Source of the DNA: Natrialba swarupiae
Lineage (GTDB): Archaea; Halobacteriota; Halobacteria; Halobacteriales; Natrialbaceae
Direction of reading: 5' to 3'
NCBI RefSeq assembly: GCF_008245225.1
Contig: NZ_VTAW01000005.1
Location: forward strand, 98,511-162,510
DNA: 64,000 bases
Positions within the stretch are counted from its first letter, which is position 1; every line of letters begins with the position of its first letter. The notes below the pieces were generated by a model. That model had not been told where the DNA came from, did not search any database, and saw only the letters and a program-made list of their open reading frames with translations. The position numbers were made by a program, and so were the translations under genes. Shown piece after piece: positions 1 to 8,419 of the stretch.

Positions 1-732
1 CTCGCGATAGGGAACGCCGTAGCCGCCGCCGACGTCGACGAATTCTAGTTCGTCGTCACCGACGCGGCGGGCCATCTCGCCGACGCGTTCGATCGCCCGG
101 CAGTGATCCTCGAGCCCCTCCGTGAGGACGCCGCTGCCGGCGTGGGCGTGGAGTCCGACGAGGTCGAACCCCTCGCGCACGCGGTCCGCCACCTCGGGGA
201 CGCGCTCGTAGGGGATGCCGAACTTCGCGTCGGCACCGGTCGCGACCTTCTCGTGGTGTCCCGTCCCGATGCCGGGATTGATGCGGATGGCGATCCGCCC
301 GTCGTAGCCACGTTCGGCCAGCCGCTCGAGCGTGTCGAGCGCGCCGATGGTGATCGTCAATCCGGGGTTCTCCGCGGCGAGGTCAGCGGCGTAATCCAGG
401 TCGTGATCCGGCGGATTGACCGCGGTGTACTGCAGTTCGTTGGGATCCGCGCCGGCGTCGATCGATCGCTGCAGTTCCCCCCAGGCTGCACACTCGATCG
501 TCCCGCCGGCCTCGATGACCGCCTCGAGCACCGCTTTCCCGGTATGGGCCTTCGCGGCGTACATCACGTGGGCGTCGGGGAACGCCTCGGAGAAGCGGGT
601 GTAGTTCGCCTTCACGCGATCGCAATCCATCACGTACAGCGGCGTGTCGTACTCGTCTGCGAGTGTCTCGAGTCGCTCGAGGTCCCAGTCGTCGAGCCGG
701 CGGACGGCCGGCGAATCCGCGAGGTCGGTCAT
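1..732 (-). CDS. lysA: Diaminopimelate decarboxylase, N-terminal 244 residues (runs off window)
   Basis: Last step of lysine synthesis: decarboxylates meso-diaminopimelate to L-lysine with PLP. Read from ATG at 732 leftward, the frame stays open to base 1, so the C-terminal part lies outside the window. The PLP lysine is expected at K61 in the YAAKA motif of the alanine-racemase-like barrel. Further family motifs are HAHAGSG and VDVGGGYG near the cut end. It reads in the same direction as dapD, dapB and dapA but is separated from them by vapBC and an opposite-strand SHOCT gene, so it probably has its own promoter. Family assignment is firm; only the C-terminus is unseen. Confidence 0.9.
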   Translation of the reverse strand, partial: MTDLADSPAVRRLDDWDLERLETLADEYDTPLYVMDCDRVKANYTRFSEAFPDAHVMYAAKAHTGKAVLEAVIEAGGTIECAAWGELQRSIDAGADPNELQYTAVNPPDHDLDYAADLAAENPGLTITIGALDTLERLAERGYDGRIAIRINPGIGTGHHEKVATGADAKFGIPYERVPEVADRVREGFDLVGLHAHAGSGVLTEGLEDHCRAIERVGEMARRVGDDELEFVDVGGGYGVPYRE

Positions 733-931
733 TACCCACTGGAAGTGACCGCGAGGATTCAAGGGTTTGGGTTCAGGGTCGTCGCGGTCGGCCGCTCGAT
801 CGACCCACCTGCTGTTTCGGCCCATCTGCTGTTGAACGCCGTTCCACGTCCGAGGACCGTGCCACCCTGCTCTGGCAGAGTGAATACTACAAGGCAATAG
901 ACTTTTTTCTGTACCGACATCATCTCGAGGA

Positions 932-1390
932 GTGACACAGCCGCTCACCTCAGTCGTCAGCAGCGTCGTCAGCATGCTGACCGTCGGACTCGCGATGGGG
1001 TTGCTGTTTCTCGGATGGTCGAACTTCTGGATCGTGTTCGTGGTCGGATTCGCCTTCGTCCTCCCGGCGGCTGTCCAGCTTGCTCAGTGGTACGAGGGCG
1101 AAGCCTCGGGTGTGACAGCCGATTTACAACCATCGCAATCGTCTCCCAGCAGTGAACAGCACCGACAACAGCAACGAGAGCAACGGCAACAACAACAGCA
1201 ACGACAGCAACAGCAGGCACTCGAGACCCTCCGAGAACGATACGCCAGCGGCGAAATCGACGAACCCGAGTTCGAGCGCCGCGTCACGCATCTCCTCGAG
1301 ACCGAATCAATCGACGATGCGGAGACGTTCTACCAGAACGCCGACGAGACGGCCGCCGAGAGGGAGCCGGAACTCGAGCGGGACGACTGA
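932..1390 (+). CDS. SHOCT-domain small membrane protein
   Basis: 152 residues from a GTG start preceded by GAGG. Two hydrophobic segments (about 10-29 and 31-52) are followed by a glutamine-rich linker (about 78-95), then a SHOCT-like short helical domain (about 96-122, pattern LRERYASGEIDEPEFERR), and an acidic tail. SHOCT domains are small oligomerisation modules often fused to membrane anchors; no enzymatic role is implied. The gene lies on the opposite strand to the flanking lysA and vapC, so it is its own unit. An internal ATG at 974 is an alternative start but would cut the first membrane segment. Function unknown. Confidence 0.75.
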   Translation: MTQPLTSVVSSVVSMLTVGLAMGLLFLGWSNFWIVFVVGFAFVLPAAVQLAQWYEGEASGVTADLQPSQSSPSSEQHRQQQREQRQQQQQRQQQQALETLRERYASGEIDEPEFERRVTHLLETESIDDAETFYQNADETAAEREPELERDD

Positions 1391-1535
1391 AAGGGACGTT
1401 GTACCTCCCTCTGGGTTCAACCGAGAATGGTCGCGGTTACACTGGACTATCTGTACAACAGATTACTGGAACCTCACTGCCAAAGCGTGTCCTCGCGTCG
1501 GCCGCCTCGAGCGTCTCGGTCTCGAGCGATCGACG

Positions 1536-1925
1536 TCAGTACGAACGCACTGTCAGACCGTCGATCCGCTCGAAGTGATCGACGTTCCTCGTCACGACCG
1601 GGTAGTCGTGGACGAGCGCCGTCGCGGCGATCATGACGTCGGTCTCGTCGATCGGTTCGCCCGACGAAACGAGATCCGCGTTGATCCGACCCGCACGTAT
1701 CGCACACTCGCGGTCGAACGGGAGTTCGTCGATGTCTGTGAGCAGCTTCCGGACGGTCGCCCGTTCGTCGTCCGTCGAATCTGCAAGGTGGATCCCTTCA
1801 TGGAGTTCCATTACTGTTACAGCGCTCACGAACGGCGCGCCGCTTGCATCAACGTCTTCGATCAACTCCGCTACATCGCTCGAGCCACGCAACACGTCGA
1901 TGAGAAACGTCGAATCGAGGATCAT
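1536..1925 (-). CDS. vapC: VapC-type PIN-domain ribonuclease toxin
   Basis: 129 residues, the usual size for VapC. PIN-domain acidic residues are in place: D4 (ILDSTFLIDVL), E40 (VMELHEG), D96 (ETDVMIAATAL) and D116 (TRNVDHFERI). These toxins cut RNA with Mg2+ and are neutralised by the partner VapB. The start codon overlaps the stop of the upstream antitoxin gene by 4 nt (ATGA), the classic coupled arrangement. The pair sits between lysA and dapD, which suggests insertion into a formerly tighter lysine cluster. All four acidic residues are intact, so the toxin should be active. Which RNA it cuts cannot be told from the sequence. Confidence 0.88.
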   Translation of the reverse strand: MILDSTFLIDVLRGSSDVAELIEDVDASGAPFVSAVTVMELHEGIHLADSTDDERATVRKLLTDIDELPFDRECAIRAGRINADLVSSGEPIDETDVMIAATALVHDYPVVTRNVDHFERIDGLTVRSY

Positions 1926-2170
1926 TCGTTCAGTTCGTCAGCGAACTCCGAGACGCGTTCTCGATGCGTGTCGGCACGTTCCTCACGACGACGGTCCACG
2001 ATCGCCGCTAGCTCGTCGGCGGTATCCTCCTCGAGGGTGCCGTGATACTCGGCGAGCGTGACTCCGCCCGCCAACCGTCGGACGACGTCACTGAAGCTCT
2101 CACCCTCTCGTTTGTGCGCTTTGAGTTTCTCGTAGGCGTCGTCTGCCAGCGAGATTGTTTTCGTGCCCAT
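1922..2170 (-). CDS. vapB: VapB-type antitoxin
   Basis: 82 residues. The N-terminus (MGTKTISLADDAYEKLKAHK) has the ribbon-helix-helix/AbrB-like DNA-binding look of the archaeal VapB family (Pfam VAPB_antitox, formerly DUF217). The C-terminal half is highly charged (RRREERADTHRERVSEF), as expected for the toxin-wrapping tail. It overlaps vapC by 4 nt and would autoregulate the pair. The 62 nt between its start and dapD include an A/T-rich stretch (TGTATGTACGTACACA around 2174-2189, a near-perfect inverted repeat) directly before the start codon. This is a plausible autoregulatory operator. Confidence 0.85.
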   Translation of the reverse strand: MGTKTISLADDAYEKLKAHKREGESFSDVVRRLAGGVTLAEYHGTLEEDTADELAAIVDRRREERADTHRERVSEFADELNE

Positions 2171-2232
2171 ACTGCTGTGTATGTACGTACACAGCTAAAA
2201 CGTATCGCCTATCGAACGCTACTGTCGCGAAA

Positions 2233-3069
2233 TCACTCCCGCAGCGCGTCCTCGCGCTCGGTCGCCTCGAGCGTCTCTTCCTCGACATCCGTCGCGACGA
2301 CGGCAGGCTTGTACGCGCCACCCTCGAAGAGGTCGTGGTCGCTGACGGAGGATTCGACGAACCGCGTGAACGCACGTCGATCTGCAGGAAGCTCGCCGTA
2401 CAGCACTTCTTCCTCGACGAGATCGTAAACCGGAATCCGGGGCGTCAGGAGCGTGTTCTCGCCGACAACGCTGTTCTCGCCGACGACGAAGCCGCTCGTG
2501 ACGCGACAGCCGGCGCCCAGCGAGACGTTGTCCTCGACGATCACGGGCGCGCTCTCGACCGGCTCGAGGACGCCGCCGATGAGGGTGTTGGCGCCGAGTT
2601 TGACGTTTTCGCCGATCTGCGCGCAGGAGCCGACCGTGTCACAGGAGTCGACGAGCGTGCCGTCACCGACGTAGGCGCCGATGTTGACGAAGGAGGGGCT
2701 CATCATGATACAGTCCTCGCCGAGGTAGGCGCCGCGGCGGATCGTCGTCCCGTCGGGCGTGTTTCGCGTCCCGCGAGCGCCCAGGTCGTCGGTCTCGCGC
2801 AGCGGCAGCACGTCGTAGTGGTCGACGCCGCCGTACTCGTAGCTTCGGTTCTCGCGCAGGCCGAAATTAAGGAGGATACCCTGCTTGACCCACTCGTTGG
2901 CCTCCCACTCGCCGTCTCGCTTCTCGGCAGCACGGATCTCGCCCGCCTCGAGCGCCTCGAGGAAGGCCTCGAGCGTCGCCAGTTCGTCCTCGCCGGCCGA
3001 CTCTGCGTCGACCTCGCCGTCTTGCTTTCGCGCCCACAGTTCGTCGATTTCGCTCTCGAGCGTACTCAT
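2233..3069 (-). CDS. dapD: 2,3,4,5-tetrahydropyridine-2,6-dicarboxylate N-succinyltransferase
   Basis: 278 residues. Succinylates tetrahydrodipicolinate from succinyl-CoA in the succinylase branch of diaminopimelate/lysine synthesis. The middle and C-terminal parts carry the hexapeptide repeats of a left-handed beta-helix (for example VNIGAYVGDGTLVDS, AQIGENVKLGAN, VSLGAGCRV). The N-terminal helical region matches the family. dapB lies 64 nt upstream in the same direction. A TATA-like GAATTTTAG lies about 30 nt before the start, so dapD probably also has its own promoter. Length is normal for the family. Confidence 0.93.
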   Translation of the reverse strand: MSTLESEIDELWARKQDGEVDAESAGEDELATLEAFLEALEAGEIRAAEKRDGEWEANEWVKQGILLNFGLRENRSYEYGGVDHYDVLPLRETDDLGARGTRNTPDGTTIRRGAYLGEDCIMMSPSFVNIGAYVGDGTLVDSCDTVGSCAQIGENVKLGANTLIGGVLEPVESAPVIVEDNVSLGAGCRVTSGFVVGENSVVGENTLLTPRIPVYDLVEEEVLYGELPADRRAFTRFVESSVSDHDLFEGGAYKPAVVATDVEEETLEATEREDALRE

Positions 3070-3133
3070 GGCTGTCCGAGGATGGCGGGTGCAAGGCTAA
3101 AATTCCATCCATTCGGGCCGGCCTCGAGCCGAC

Positions 3134-3901
3134 TTATTCAGCGAGTACGTCCGCGAAGTCGTAGCTGCCGGGGTCGCGATCAGCGAGCCACACCGCAGCA
3201 TCGACCGCGCCGGCGGCGAAGACACCGCGATCCTCGGCGCGGTGGGTGAGCCGAACCTCCTCGTGGTTGTCCGCGATGACGATCTCGTGCTCGCCGGTCA
3301 CGTTGCCCGCACGGAGGACGTGGACGCCGATCTCGCCCTCCTCTCGAGGGTCGAAGCCTTCGCGACCATGCTTTCGTCCCGTGAAGTCGCCGTTCGCCTC
3401 GATCTCGGAGAGCAGCCGGTTTGCGGTCCCGCTCGGCGCGTCACGCTTCTGATTGTGGTGGGTTTCGACGAGTTCGACGTCGTAGCCTGCGAGACTCTGG
3501 ACGACGTCGCCGACGACGTCGACGAGCGTCTGGACGCCGCGGGCGAAGTTCGGCGCGTGGAGGACGGGGATTTCGTCGCTTGCGGCCTCGAGTTCCTCGC
3601 GTTCGTCGTCCTCGAAGCCCGTCGTACCCGTGACGAACGGGACGCCCGCCTCGGAACAGGCCGCGGCGTACTCGGGAGCCGACTCGGGGCCCGTGAAGTC
3701 GATGACTGCGGTCGGCTCGCGGTCGACGACGAGCGAGTCGAACTCACTGGCAGGCTCGATCTCGACGCCGTCGATCGTCTCACCATCGGGATCGCGGTTG
3801 ACGGCCAGGACGACCTCACAGTCCTCACGCTCGGCGACGGCGGCGAGCACTTCCTGGCCCATGCGGCCCGTCGCGCCAGTGACGCCGACCCGAACCGTCA
3901 T
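3134..3901 (-). CDS. dapB: 4-hydroxy-tetrahydrodipicolinate reductase
   Basis: 255 residues. Reduces hydroxy-tetrahydrodipicolinate with NAD(P)H, the second committed lysine step. Shows the N-terminal dinucleotide motif GATGRMG (9-15), the GTTGF segment, APNFARGVQ, and the signature ETHHNQKRDAPSGTA containing the active-site HH and lysine. Its ATG overlaps the stop of dapA by 4 nt, so the two are cotranscribed and translationally coupled. Substrate then passes to the dapD product. Length and motifs are complete. Confidence 0.95.
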   Translation of the reverse strand: MTVRVGVTGATGRMGQEVLAAVAEREDCEVVLAVNRDPDGETIDGVEIEPASEFDSLVVDREPTAVIDFTGPESAPEYAAACSEAGVPFVTGTTGFEDDEREELEAASDEIPVLHAPNFARGVQTLVDVVGDVVQSLAGYDVELVETHHNQKRDAPSGTANRLLSEIEANGDFTGRKHGREGFDPREEGEIGVHVLRAGNVTGEHEIVIADNHEEVRLTHRAEDRGVFAAGAVDAAVWLADRDPGSYDFADVLAE

Positions 3902-4824
3902 CGATCACCCTCCGCCGCGTCGGCGACTTCCGCCGGCTCGTCCTCGAGATCCGCGAGAACGGCCTCGAGGTCGTCGCGGTACTCCTCGGAGAGCCGGGAC
4001 AGCGGCGGGCGGAGGCAAGCGGGGCCGTAGCCGCGGATCGCCATGGCTTCTTTGACCGGGATCGGGTTGGTCTCGACGAACAGTTCGCGAAACAGCGACC
4101 CGAGTTCGTGGTGAAGCGAGCGGGCGCGGTCGTAATCGCCGTCGAGTGCAGCGCCGACCATGGCGCAGGTTCGCTCTGGTTCGACGTTCGCGGCGACGCT
4201 GATCGCCCCGGTCGCGCCGACCGAGAGCATCGGGAGCGTCAGCGCGTCGTCGCCCGAGAGCACCGCGAACTCCTCGTCGCGCGTGCGCTCGATCACGTCG
4301 CCGATCTGGCCGAGATCTCCGCTGGCAGCCTTGTAACCCGCGATGTTCTCGTGGCTCGCCAGGGAAACGGCCGTGTCGGGCTCGATGTTTCGACCCGTTC
4401 GCGACGGCACGTTGTAGACGATCTGTGGGAGGTCGACCGCGTCTGCGATCGTTCGGTAGTGCTCTACGAGCCCGCGCTGTTCGGGCTTGTTGTAGTACGG
4501 CGAGATGAGCAGGAGGCCGTCGGCGCCCGCGTCGGCCGCACGCTCGGAGAGTTCGAGCGCCTCGCGGGTGTTGTTCGATCCGGTGCCCGCGATGACGGGG
4601 ACGTCGTCGACGGCCTCGATGACGGCCTCGACGACCCGGACGTGTTCGTCGTGGGTCAGCGTCGCGCTTTCGCCGGTCGAGCCGACGGGAACGAGCCCGT
4701 CGACGCCGGCCGCCTCGAGTCGTTGTGCGTCGGCCTGCAGCGTTTCGTAGTCGATTCGTTCGTCCTCGTCGAAGGGCGTACACATCGCCGGGAAGACGCC
4801 CGTGAAGTCAATTTCTGAACTCAT
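3898..4824 (-). CDS. dapA: 4-hydroxy-tetrahydrodipicolinate synthase
   Basis: 308 residues. Condenses pyruvate with aspartate semialdehyde, the first step dedicated to lysine. (beta/alpha)8 aldolase with GSTGE at 48-52, the proton-relay tyrosine Y137 (VYNVPSRTG) and the Schiff-base lysine K165 (IAGYKAASGD). First gene of the dapA-dapB unit (4-nt overlap). The C-terminal tail is longer and more acidic than in bacterial homologues, as is usual for halophile proteins. Related KDG or N-acetylneuraminate lyases share this fold, but the dap neighbours settle the role. I see no clear TATA box upstream. Confidence 0.94.
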   Translation of the reverse strand: MSSEIDFTGVFPAMCTPFDEDERIDYETLQADAQRLEAAGVDGLVPVGSTGESATLTHDEHVRVVEAVIEAVDDVPVIAGTGSNNTREALELSERAADAGADGLLLISPYYNKPEQRGLVEHYRTIADAVDLPQIVYNVPSRTGRNIEPDTAVSLASHENIAGYKAASGDLGQIGDVIERTRDEEFAVLSGDDALTLPMLSVGATGAISVAANVEPERTCAMVGAALDGDYDRARSLHHELGSLFRELFVETNPIPVKEAMAIRGYGPACLRPPLSRLSEEYRDDLEAVLADLEDEPAEVADAAEGDR

Positions 4825-5246
4825 TGTGGGTGCGTTGTCGGTTGCTGGTTAGCTGTGGGTTCGCTGGTCGGTCGTGGTTATCGGTCGAGCGGTTTCGCGT
4901 CGAAACGCGCCCGCGACGGGGGTGCCACTCCCGCCTCGAGCACAATCAGACGCGTTTACGTTTCGGAAAACGGGGGGCGGCGTCGCTCACCGCAGCGCGG
5001 ACGTTCGGACGAGCGACGCGGCGCATACTCGAGAGAGGGACCCGAACGAACTTATCCGTTGTGACTTCTCTCGGCATCTGTGACGAACGCCCGCCGAATC
5101 GGGACGTGGTGCGACCGGGACCGACAGCCGATCACCTCGATCGGTGTGTATCTCGGATCGGCAGTTTTCACCCTTACTCATCAATAGATTATCACTCGAA
5201 TCCGCTTTCGACGATATTTATAGGCTCGAGTGTCCGAGTAGCGTAC
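4825..5246. other. Intergenic spacer between divergent dapA and htpX
   Basis: 422 nt without a convincing gene; the short frames across it have no family signature. It should hold the dapA promoter, not clearly visible, and the htpX promoter at its right edge. A small inverted repeat GTTTCG-CGT-CGAAAC lies at 4892-4906, about 70-80 nt upstream of dapA. Confidence 0.6.
5215..5222 (+). promoter_or_regulatory. TATA box of htpX
   Basis: TATTTATA centred about 28 nt before the htpX ATG. That spacing places transcription initiation at the start codon, so the mRNA is leaderless; no Shine-Dalgarno is needed or seen. Confidence 0.7.
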
Positions 5247-6080
5247 ATGAACAAGACCGGCTTGCAGCTTCGGATGGCGTTCGTCGGAAGCATCCTGTTC
5301 GGCCTCTATCTGGTCGCGGCGTGGTTTCTCGTCGAGGCCTTCGGCGTCTCGCTGGCACCGCTCGTAGTTCTCGGAATCGTCCTGTTGCCGGCGGGGCAGT
5401 ACAAACTCGGCAAGTGGCTCGCAATCAGAAGCGCCGGTGCCGAGGACATGCCCGACCAGGGACGGTACGCCCGCGTTCACCGGATGACCGAATCTCTCTC
5501 GCGGGACATGGGCCTCGAGAAGCCGCGGCTGATGGTCGCCGACATGGGCGTCCCCAACGCGTTCGCGACCGGCCGAAAGGGTGCAGGCGTCGTCGTCGTC
5601 TCGACGGAACTCATGCAGATCTTAGACGAAGACGAACTCGAGGGCGTCGTCGCCCACGAACTCGCCCACCTGAAAAACCGCGACACGGTGATGATGGTTC
5701 TCGGACAGTCGATCGCGACCATCGTCGGCTACGCCGTGTTCTTCGCCGTCCAGGCGATCGGCGAGAACAACCCCGCGAGTTTCGTCATCGCGTGGGTCGC
5801 CTCGATCGTCGCGAACTTCCTCGTGATGATCCTCGTGATGGCCATCTCGCGGTACCGCGAGTACGTCGCCGACGACACCGCCCGCCAGTACATCGGTAAC
5901 GGCGAACCACTCGCTCGCGCCCTCGAGAAGATCTCCCGCGGTGCCGAGGGGCGTGAGTCGCGAATCGATGACAGCGGCGTCAACGCGCTGTGTATCTTCA
6001 ACGCCGATCGGAGCATGCTCCAGCAGGTGTTCTCGACTCACCCGCCGACCGAGAAGCGAATCGAGAAACTCCGGTACTGA
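5247..6080 (+). CDS. htpX: HtpX-type membrane zinc metalloprotease (M48)
   Basis: 277 residues. Membrane-bound quality-control protease. Two N-terminal transmembrane segments (about 10-30 and 34-52) are followed by the zinc motif HELAH at 137-141, then two more hydrophobic stretches (about 150-195). The distal glutamate lies in YREYVADDTA. The frame is open further upstream, but the ATG at 5247 is chosen because the TATA box lies about 28 nt before it and the protein then begins just before the first membrane helix, as in the family. Flanking genes give no specific context. Confidence 0.92.
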   Translation: MNKTGLQLRMAFVGSILFGLYLVAAWFLVEAFGVSLAPLVVLGIVLLPAGQYKLGKWLAIRSAGAEDMPDQGRYARVHRMTESLSRDMGLEKPRLMVADMGVPNAFATGRKGAGVVVVSTELMQILDEDELEGVVAHELAHLKNRDTVMMVLGQSIATIVGYAVFFAVQAIGENNPASFVIAWVASIVANFLVMILVMAISRYREYVADDTARQYIGNGEPLARALEKISRGAEGRESRIDDSGVNALCIFNADRSMLQQVFSTHPPTEKRIEKLRY

Positions 6081-6144
6081 TCCACCCCACACTCACGGCC
6101 CGGTCACGGTTGCATTTTTACGGGAGGGCAACCCATTATCGGTC

Positions 6145-6642
6145 GTGACGGAAATTCACCCGGGGCAGCGCGTCGCCGTTCTGGTCGACGCACAGAACCT
6201 CTACCATACGGCTCAGAGCCTCCACAGCCGTAATATCGACTACTCCGCGCTGCTCGAGAAGGCCGTACAGAACCGACAGCTAACCCGTGCGATCGCGTAC
6301 GTCATCCGTGCGGACGCGCCGGAGGAGGAGAGTTTCTTCGATGCGCTGATCGACATCGGGTTCGAGGCGAAGATCAAGGACATCAAGACGTTCTCCGACG
6401 GGACGAAAAAGGCCGACTGGGACGTCGGCATGAGCTTAGACGCCGTGACGCTCGCGAACCACGTCGATACGATCGTCCTCTGTACGGGCGACGGCGACTT
6501 CTCCCGACTGTGTTCGCACCTCCGCCACGAGGGCGTCCGGGTCGAGGTGATGGCGTTCGAATCCTCGACCGCCGAGGAACTGATCGACGAGGCCGACACG
6601 TTTCTCGATCTGGGCGAACGGACCGACACCTTCTTGCTGTGA
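6145..6642 (+). CDS. NYN-domain (LabA/DUF88-like) putative ribonuclease
   Basis: 165 residues from a GTG start. NYN domains are PIN-like nucleases acting on RNA. The acidic positions are visible: D15 in VLVDAQNLYH, the DWDVGMSLD segment, and CTGDGDF. The GTG is chosen because a TATA-like TTTTTA lies about 27 nt upstream (6114-6120) and the domain begins immediately; the frame is open further upstream into htpX, but that part is not conserved. Follows htpX by 64 nt on the same strand. Substrate unknown. Confidence 0.85.
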   Translation: MTEIHPGQRVAVLVDAQNLYHTAQSLHSRNIDYSALLEKAVQNRQLTRAIAYVIRADAPEEESFFDALIDIGFEAKIKDIKTFSDGTKKADWDVGMSLDAVTLANHVDTIVLCTGDGDFSRLCSHLRHEGVRVEVMAFESSTAEELIDEADTFLDLGERTDTFLL

Positions 6643-6708
6643 CAGCTGGCTCGAGAATTACGTCAGGTCTCCCGTGGCACGTTCGCTGCGCTCTCGTGGC
6701 GCGTTCGT

Positions 6709-6873
6709 CTACGTCTCTCGCGCTACGCTCGCAAACGTTGCGACCGTCCCGATCACCAGCGCGAGGCCGGTCAACGCGGCGACGGTGTTCGAGGTGAGAA
6801 CAGTGGGCTCGAGGAAAGTCAGGCTGCTAACCGCCAGGAGACCGAGACCGAGACCGATCTGCGCGACGTCCAT
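6709..6873 (-). CDS. Small two-helix membrane protein
   Basis: 54 residues, almost entirely two hydrophobic segments (about 4-22 and 27-48) with a short charged tail (ASVARET). The frame could start 16 codons earlier, but TTATTATATAGG about 28 nt upstream of the ATG at 6873 supports this leaderless start. No family recognised. It faces the NYN gene convergently. Its last codons coincide with GCGAGCGTAGCGCGAG, which resembles the short hairpin repeats seen elsewhere in the window. Confidence 0.6.
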   Translation of the reverse strand: MDVAQIGLGLGLLAVSSLTFLEPTVLTSNTVAALTGLALVIGTVATFASVARET

Positions 6874-6960
6874 CTGGTAGCGATTACTTGTCCGACCTAT
6901 ATAATAACGGTGATCGGGCAAACGCCACGGTCAGTGACAGGTTCGACGAACAGCGTGGCT

Positions 6961-7045
6961 TGATACGGATTGCTGCAACGGTTTACCGACGAAACCACAG
7001 ACGGCTCGTGGTTTCGCCGGTAACGATTTACAGCAGACCGTATGA
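6961..7045 (+). repeat. 85-nt near-palindromic dispersed element, copy 1
   Basis: Starts TGATACGGATTGCTG and ends CAGCAGACCGTATGA, so its ends are imperfect inverted repeats. The centre is GAAACCACAGACGGCTCGTGGTTTC, itself an inverted repeat (AAACCAC/GTGGTTT). The reverse complement of 24444-24528 matches it at 80 of 85 positions. It lies between the divergent small membrane gene and the PUA gene and codes for nothing recognisable. Confidence 0.85.
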
Positions 7046-7122
7046 CACACGGAGGCCGCCGAGACGGTCGACGCGCGGAGTCGACCGAAGGGCTTTCGCC
7101 CCACCGGGTGAACTCCTATGCG

Positions 7123-7611
7123 ATGAACGAGTCAGCCGACGGACGTGCGGATCTCTCGAGTCTGCGGACGGTCGCCGACTATCAGTTCGGGACGGGAACC
7201 GGCGAGGCGCTGTTTCCACCGGAGGAGTCGCTGTCGATCAAACGGACGACGTCGGGCCGGCCCCAGCAGGTCCACTCCGAGAACGGCCGAATCGTCTCCT
7301 TCGGCGTCGACGGCCGATTCACTCTCGGTCTCGAAGGTGGCCGTCGGCTGCTCGACGTACTCGAGCATCCGGCCTATCGCGTGGTCGTCGACGACGAGAG
7401 CGAACCGTTCGTCCGGGATGAAAAGAACGTCTTCTCGAAGTTCGTCCTCGAGGCGGGCGAGGAGATTCGGCCGGGAGACGAGGTCCTCGTCGTTCACGAG
7501 CGCGGCGAGTTGCTCGCGGTCGGGACGGCACAACTCGACGCCGAGGCAATCGCGGACTTCGAGACGGGAATGGCCGTGAACGTACGGGAAGGCGTACCGG
7601 AAGGCGGCTGA
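7123..7611 (+). CDS. PUA-domain protein
   Basis: 162 residues from ATG 7123. The C-terminal half (VVDDESEPFVRDEKNVFSKF, then EIRPGDEVLVVHERGELLAVGTAQL) is a PUA RNA-binding domain like that at the end of archaeosine tRNA-guanine transglycosylase. The N-terminal half (YQFGTGTGEALFP, VDGRFTLGLEGGRRLL) matches the short companion proteins of that family. It probably binds tRNA or rRNA; an enzymatic role is not evident. An upstream in-frame ATG at 7042 would add 27 residues reading through the end of the repeat element, which argues against it. No clear TATA box is seen. Confidence 0.72.
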   Translation: MNESADGRADLSSLRTVADYQFGTGTGEALFPPEESLSIKRTTSGRPQQVHSENGRIVSFGVDGRFTLGLEGGRRLLDVLEHPAYRVVVDDESEPFVRDEKNVFSKFVLEAGEEIRPGDEVLVVHERGELLAVGTAQLDAEAIADFETGMAVNVREGVPEGG

Positions 7612-7748
7612 GACGGGTTGGGATACGGAAGTAGGAGCCAACCGGACGTATCGTGGCGTCTCTGTCGACACCGTGTGCCGATCGACGGACGGGAAAGCTC
7701 CGGACGTCGAGAAGAACCTCTCCGATCCGAGCTGTTATGGGACCTCCC

Positions 7749-7892
7749 TTACTCTTCGGCGGGCTCGATCGGAAGGTGGTCTACGCCCTCAGCTTGTATC
7801 ACTTGCCGGACGTAGAAGTCTTTCTCGGATGGATCGTCGGTCTGTAACGCTCGTTCTAGATGATCTTGGCTCTGGTGGCTCAGCTTCGTCAT
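7749..7892 (-). CDS. Hypothetical 47-residue protein
   Basis: ATG at 7892 to TAA at 7749. The product is acidic and soluble-looking (LERALQTDDPSEKDFYVRQV, then ending IEPAEE), unlike the Arg/Ser-rich noise of shadow frames. A TATA-like TATACTTTAG lies roughly 30 nt upstream. The style resembles the many approximately 50-residue haloarchaeal orphan proteins, but I cannot name a family. Base composition is less GC-rich than the neighbours. It stands alone between the PUA gene and nac. Confidence 0.45.
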   Translation of the reverse strand: MTKLSHQSQDHLERALQTDDPSEKDFYVRQVIQAEGVDHLPIEPAEE

Positions 7893-8043
7893 CTCGAGTA
7901 ATGCCGAGAACTCGACGAACTAAAGTATACCGTATGATCCGTCCAACGTCAACAGTAATTTTCTCTCGTCATAAGTAATTGTAGGTAAAATAGCTGCGGC
8001 GAAGACCGCAGGGTAAAAGGTTGCGGGTGTCGACGTGTCGGGT

Positions 8044-8415
8044 ATGTTTGGAGGAGGCGGTGGCGGACTCAACCCGCGCAAGATGGAACAGATGATGCAA
8101 CAGATGGGAATCGACGTCGACGATATCGAGGCCGAAGAGGTCATCATCCGGACCGAGGAGTACGATCTCGTCTTCGGGGATCCGGAAGTGACCAAGATGG
8201 ACGCTCGCGGCCAGGAGACCTACCAGATTATCGGCTCGCCCGAGGAGGTCGAGGCCGGAAGCGCCGGAGGAGATACCGACGACGCCGGATCGGCGATCCC
8301 CGACGACGACGTCGAACTCGTCGCGACCCGTGCCGACGTCAGCGAGGACGAGGCCCGTGGAGCACTCGAGGACAACGACGGCAACCTCGCCGCCGCAATC
8401 AGCGACCTCGAGTAA
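8044..8415 (+). CDS. nac: Nascent polypeptide-associated complex protein
   Basis: 123 residues. Archaeal NAC binds ribosomes and emerging chains as a homodimer. The glycine-rich start ([20 protein letters not shown]), the NAC core ([20 protein letters not shown], then GQETYQIIG) and a C-terminal UBA domain ([26 protein letters not shown], about 97-123) are all present, with an acidic linker between. The ATG is chosen over the GTG at 8035 by homology of the MFGGG start. The next gene, trmI, begins 4 nt after the stop, so the two form an operon. Confidence 0.93.
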   Translation: MFGGGGGGLNPRKMEQMMQQMGIDVDDIEAEEVIIRTEEYDLVFGDPEVTKMDARGQETYQIIGSPEEVEAGSAGGDTDDAGSAIPDDDVELVATRADVSEDEARGALEDNDGNLAAAISDLE

Positions 8416-8419
8416 CTGC

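Noticed and set aside
7653..7847. Plus-strand 64-residue frame near 7.7 kb
   Set aside because: The opposite strand (7749-7892) encodes a more plausible acidic small protein with its own TATA-like box.
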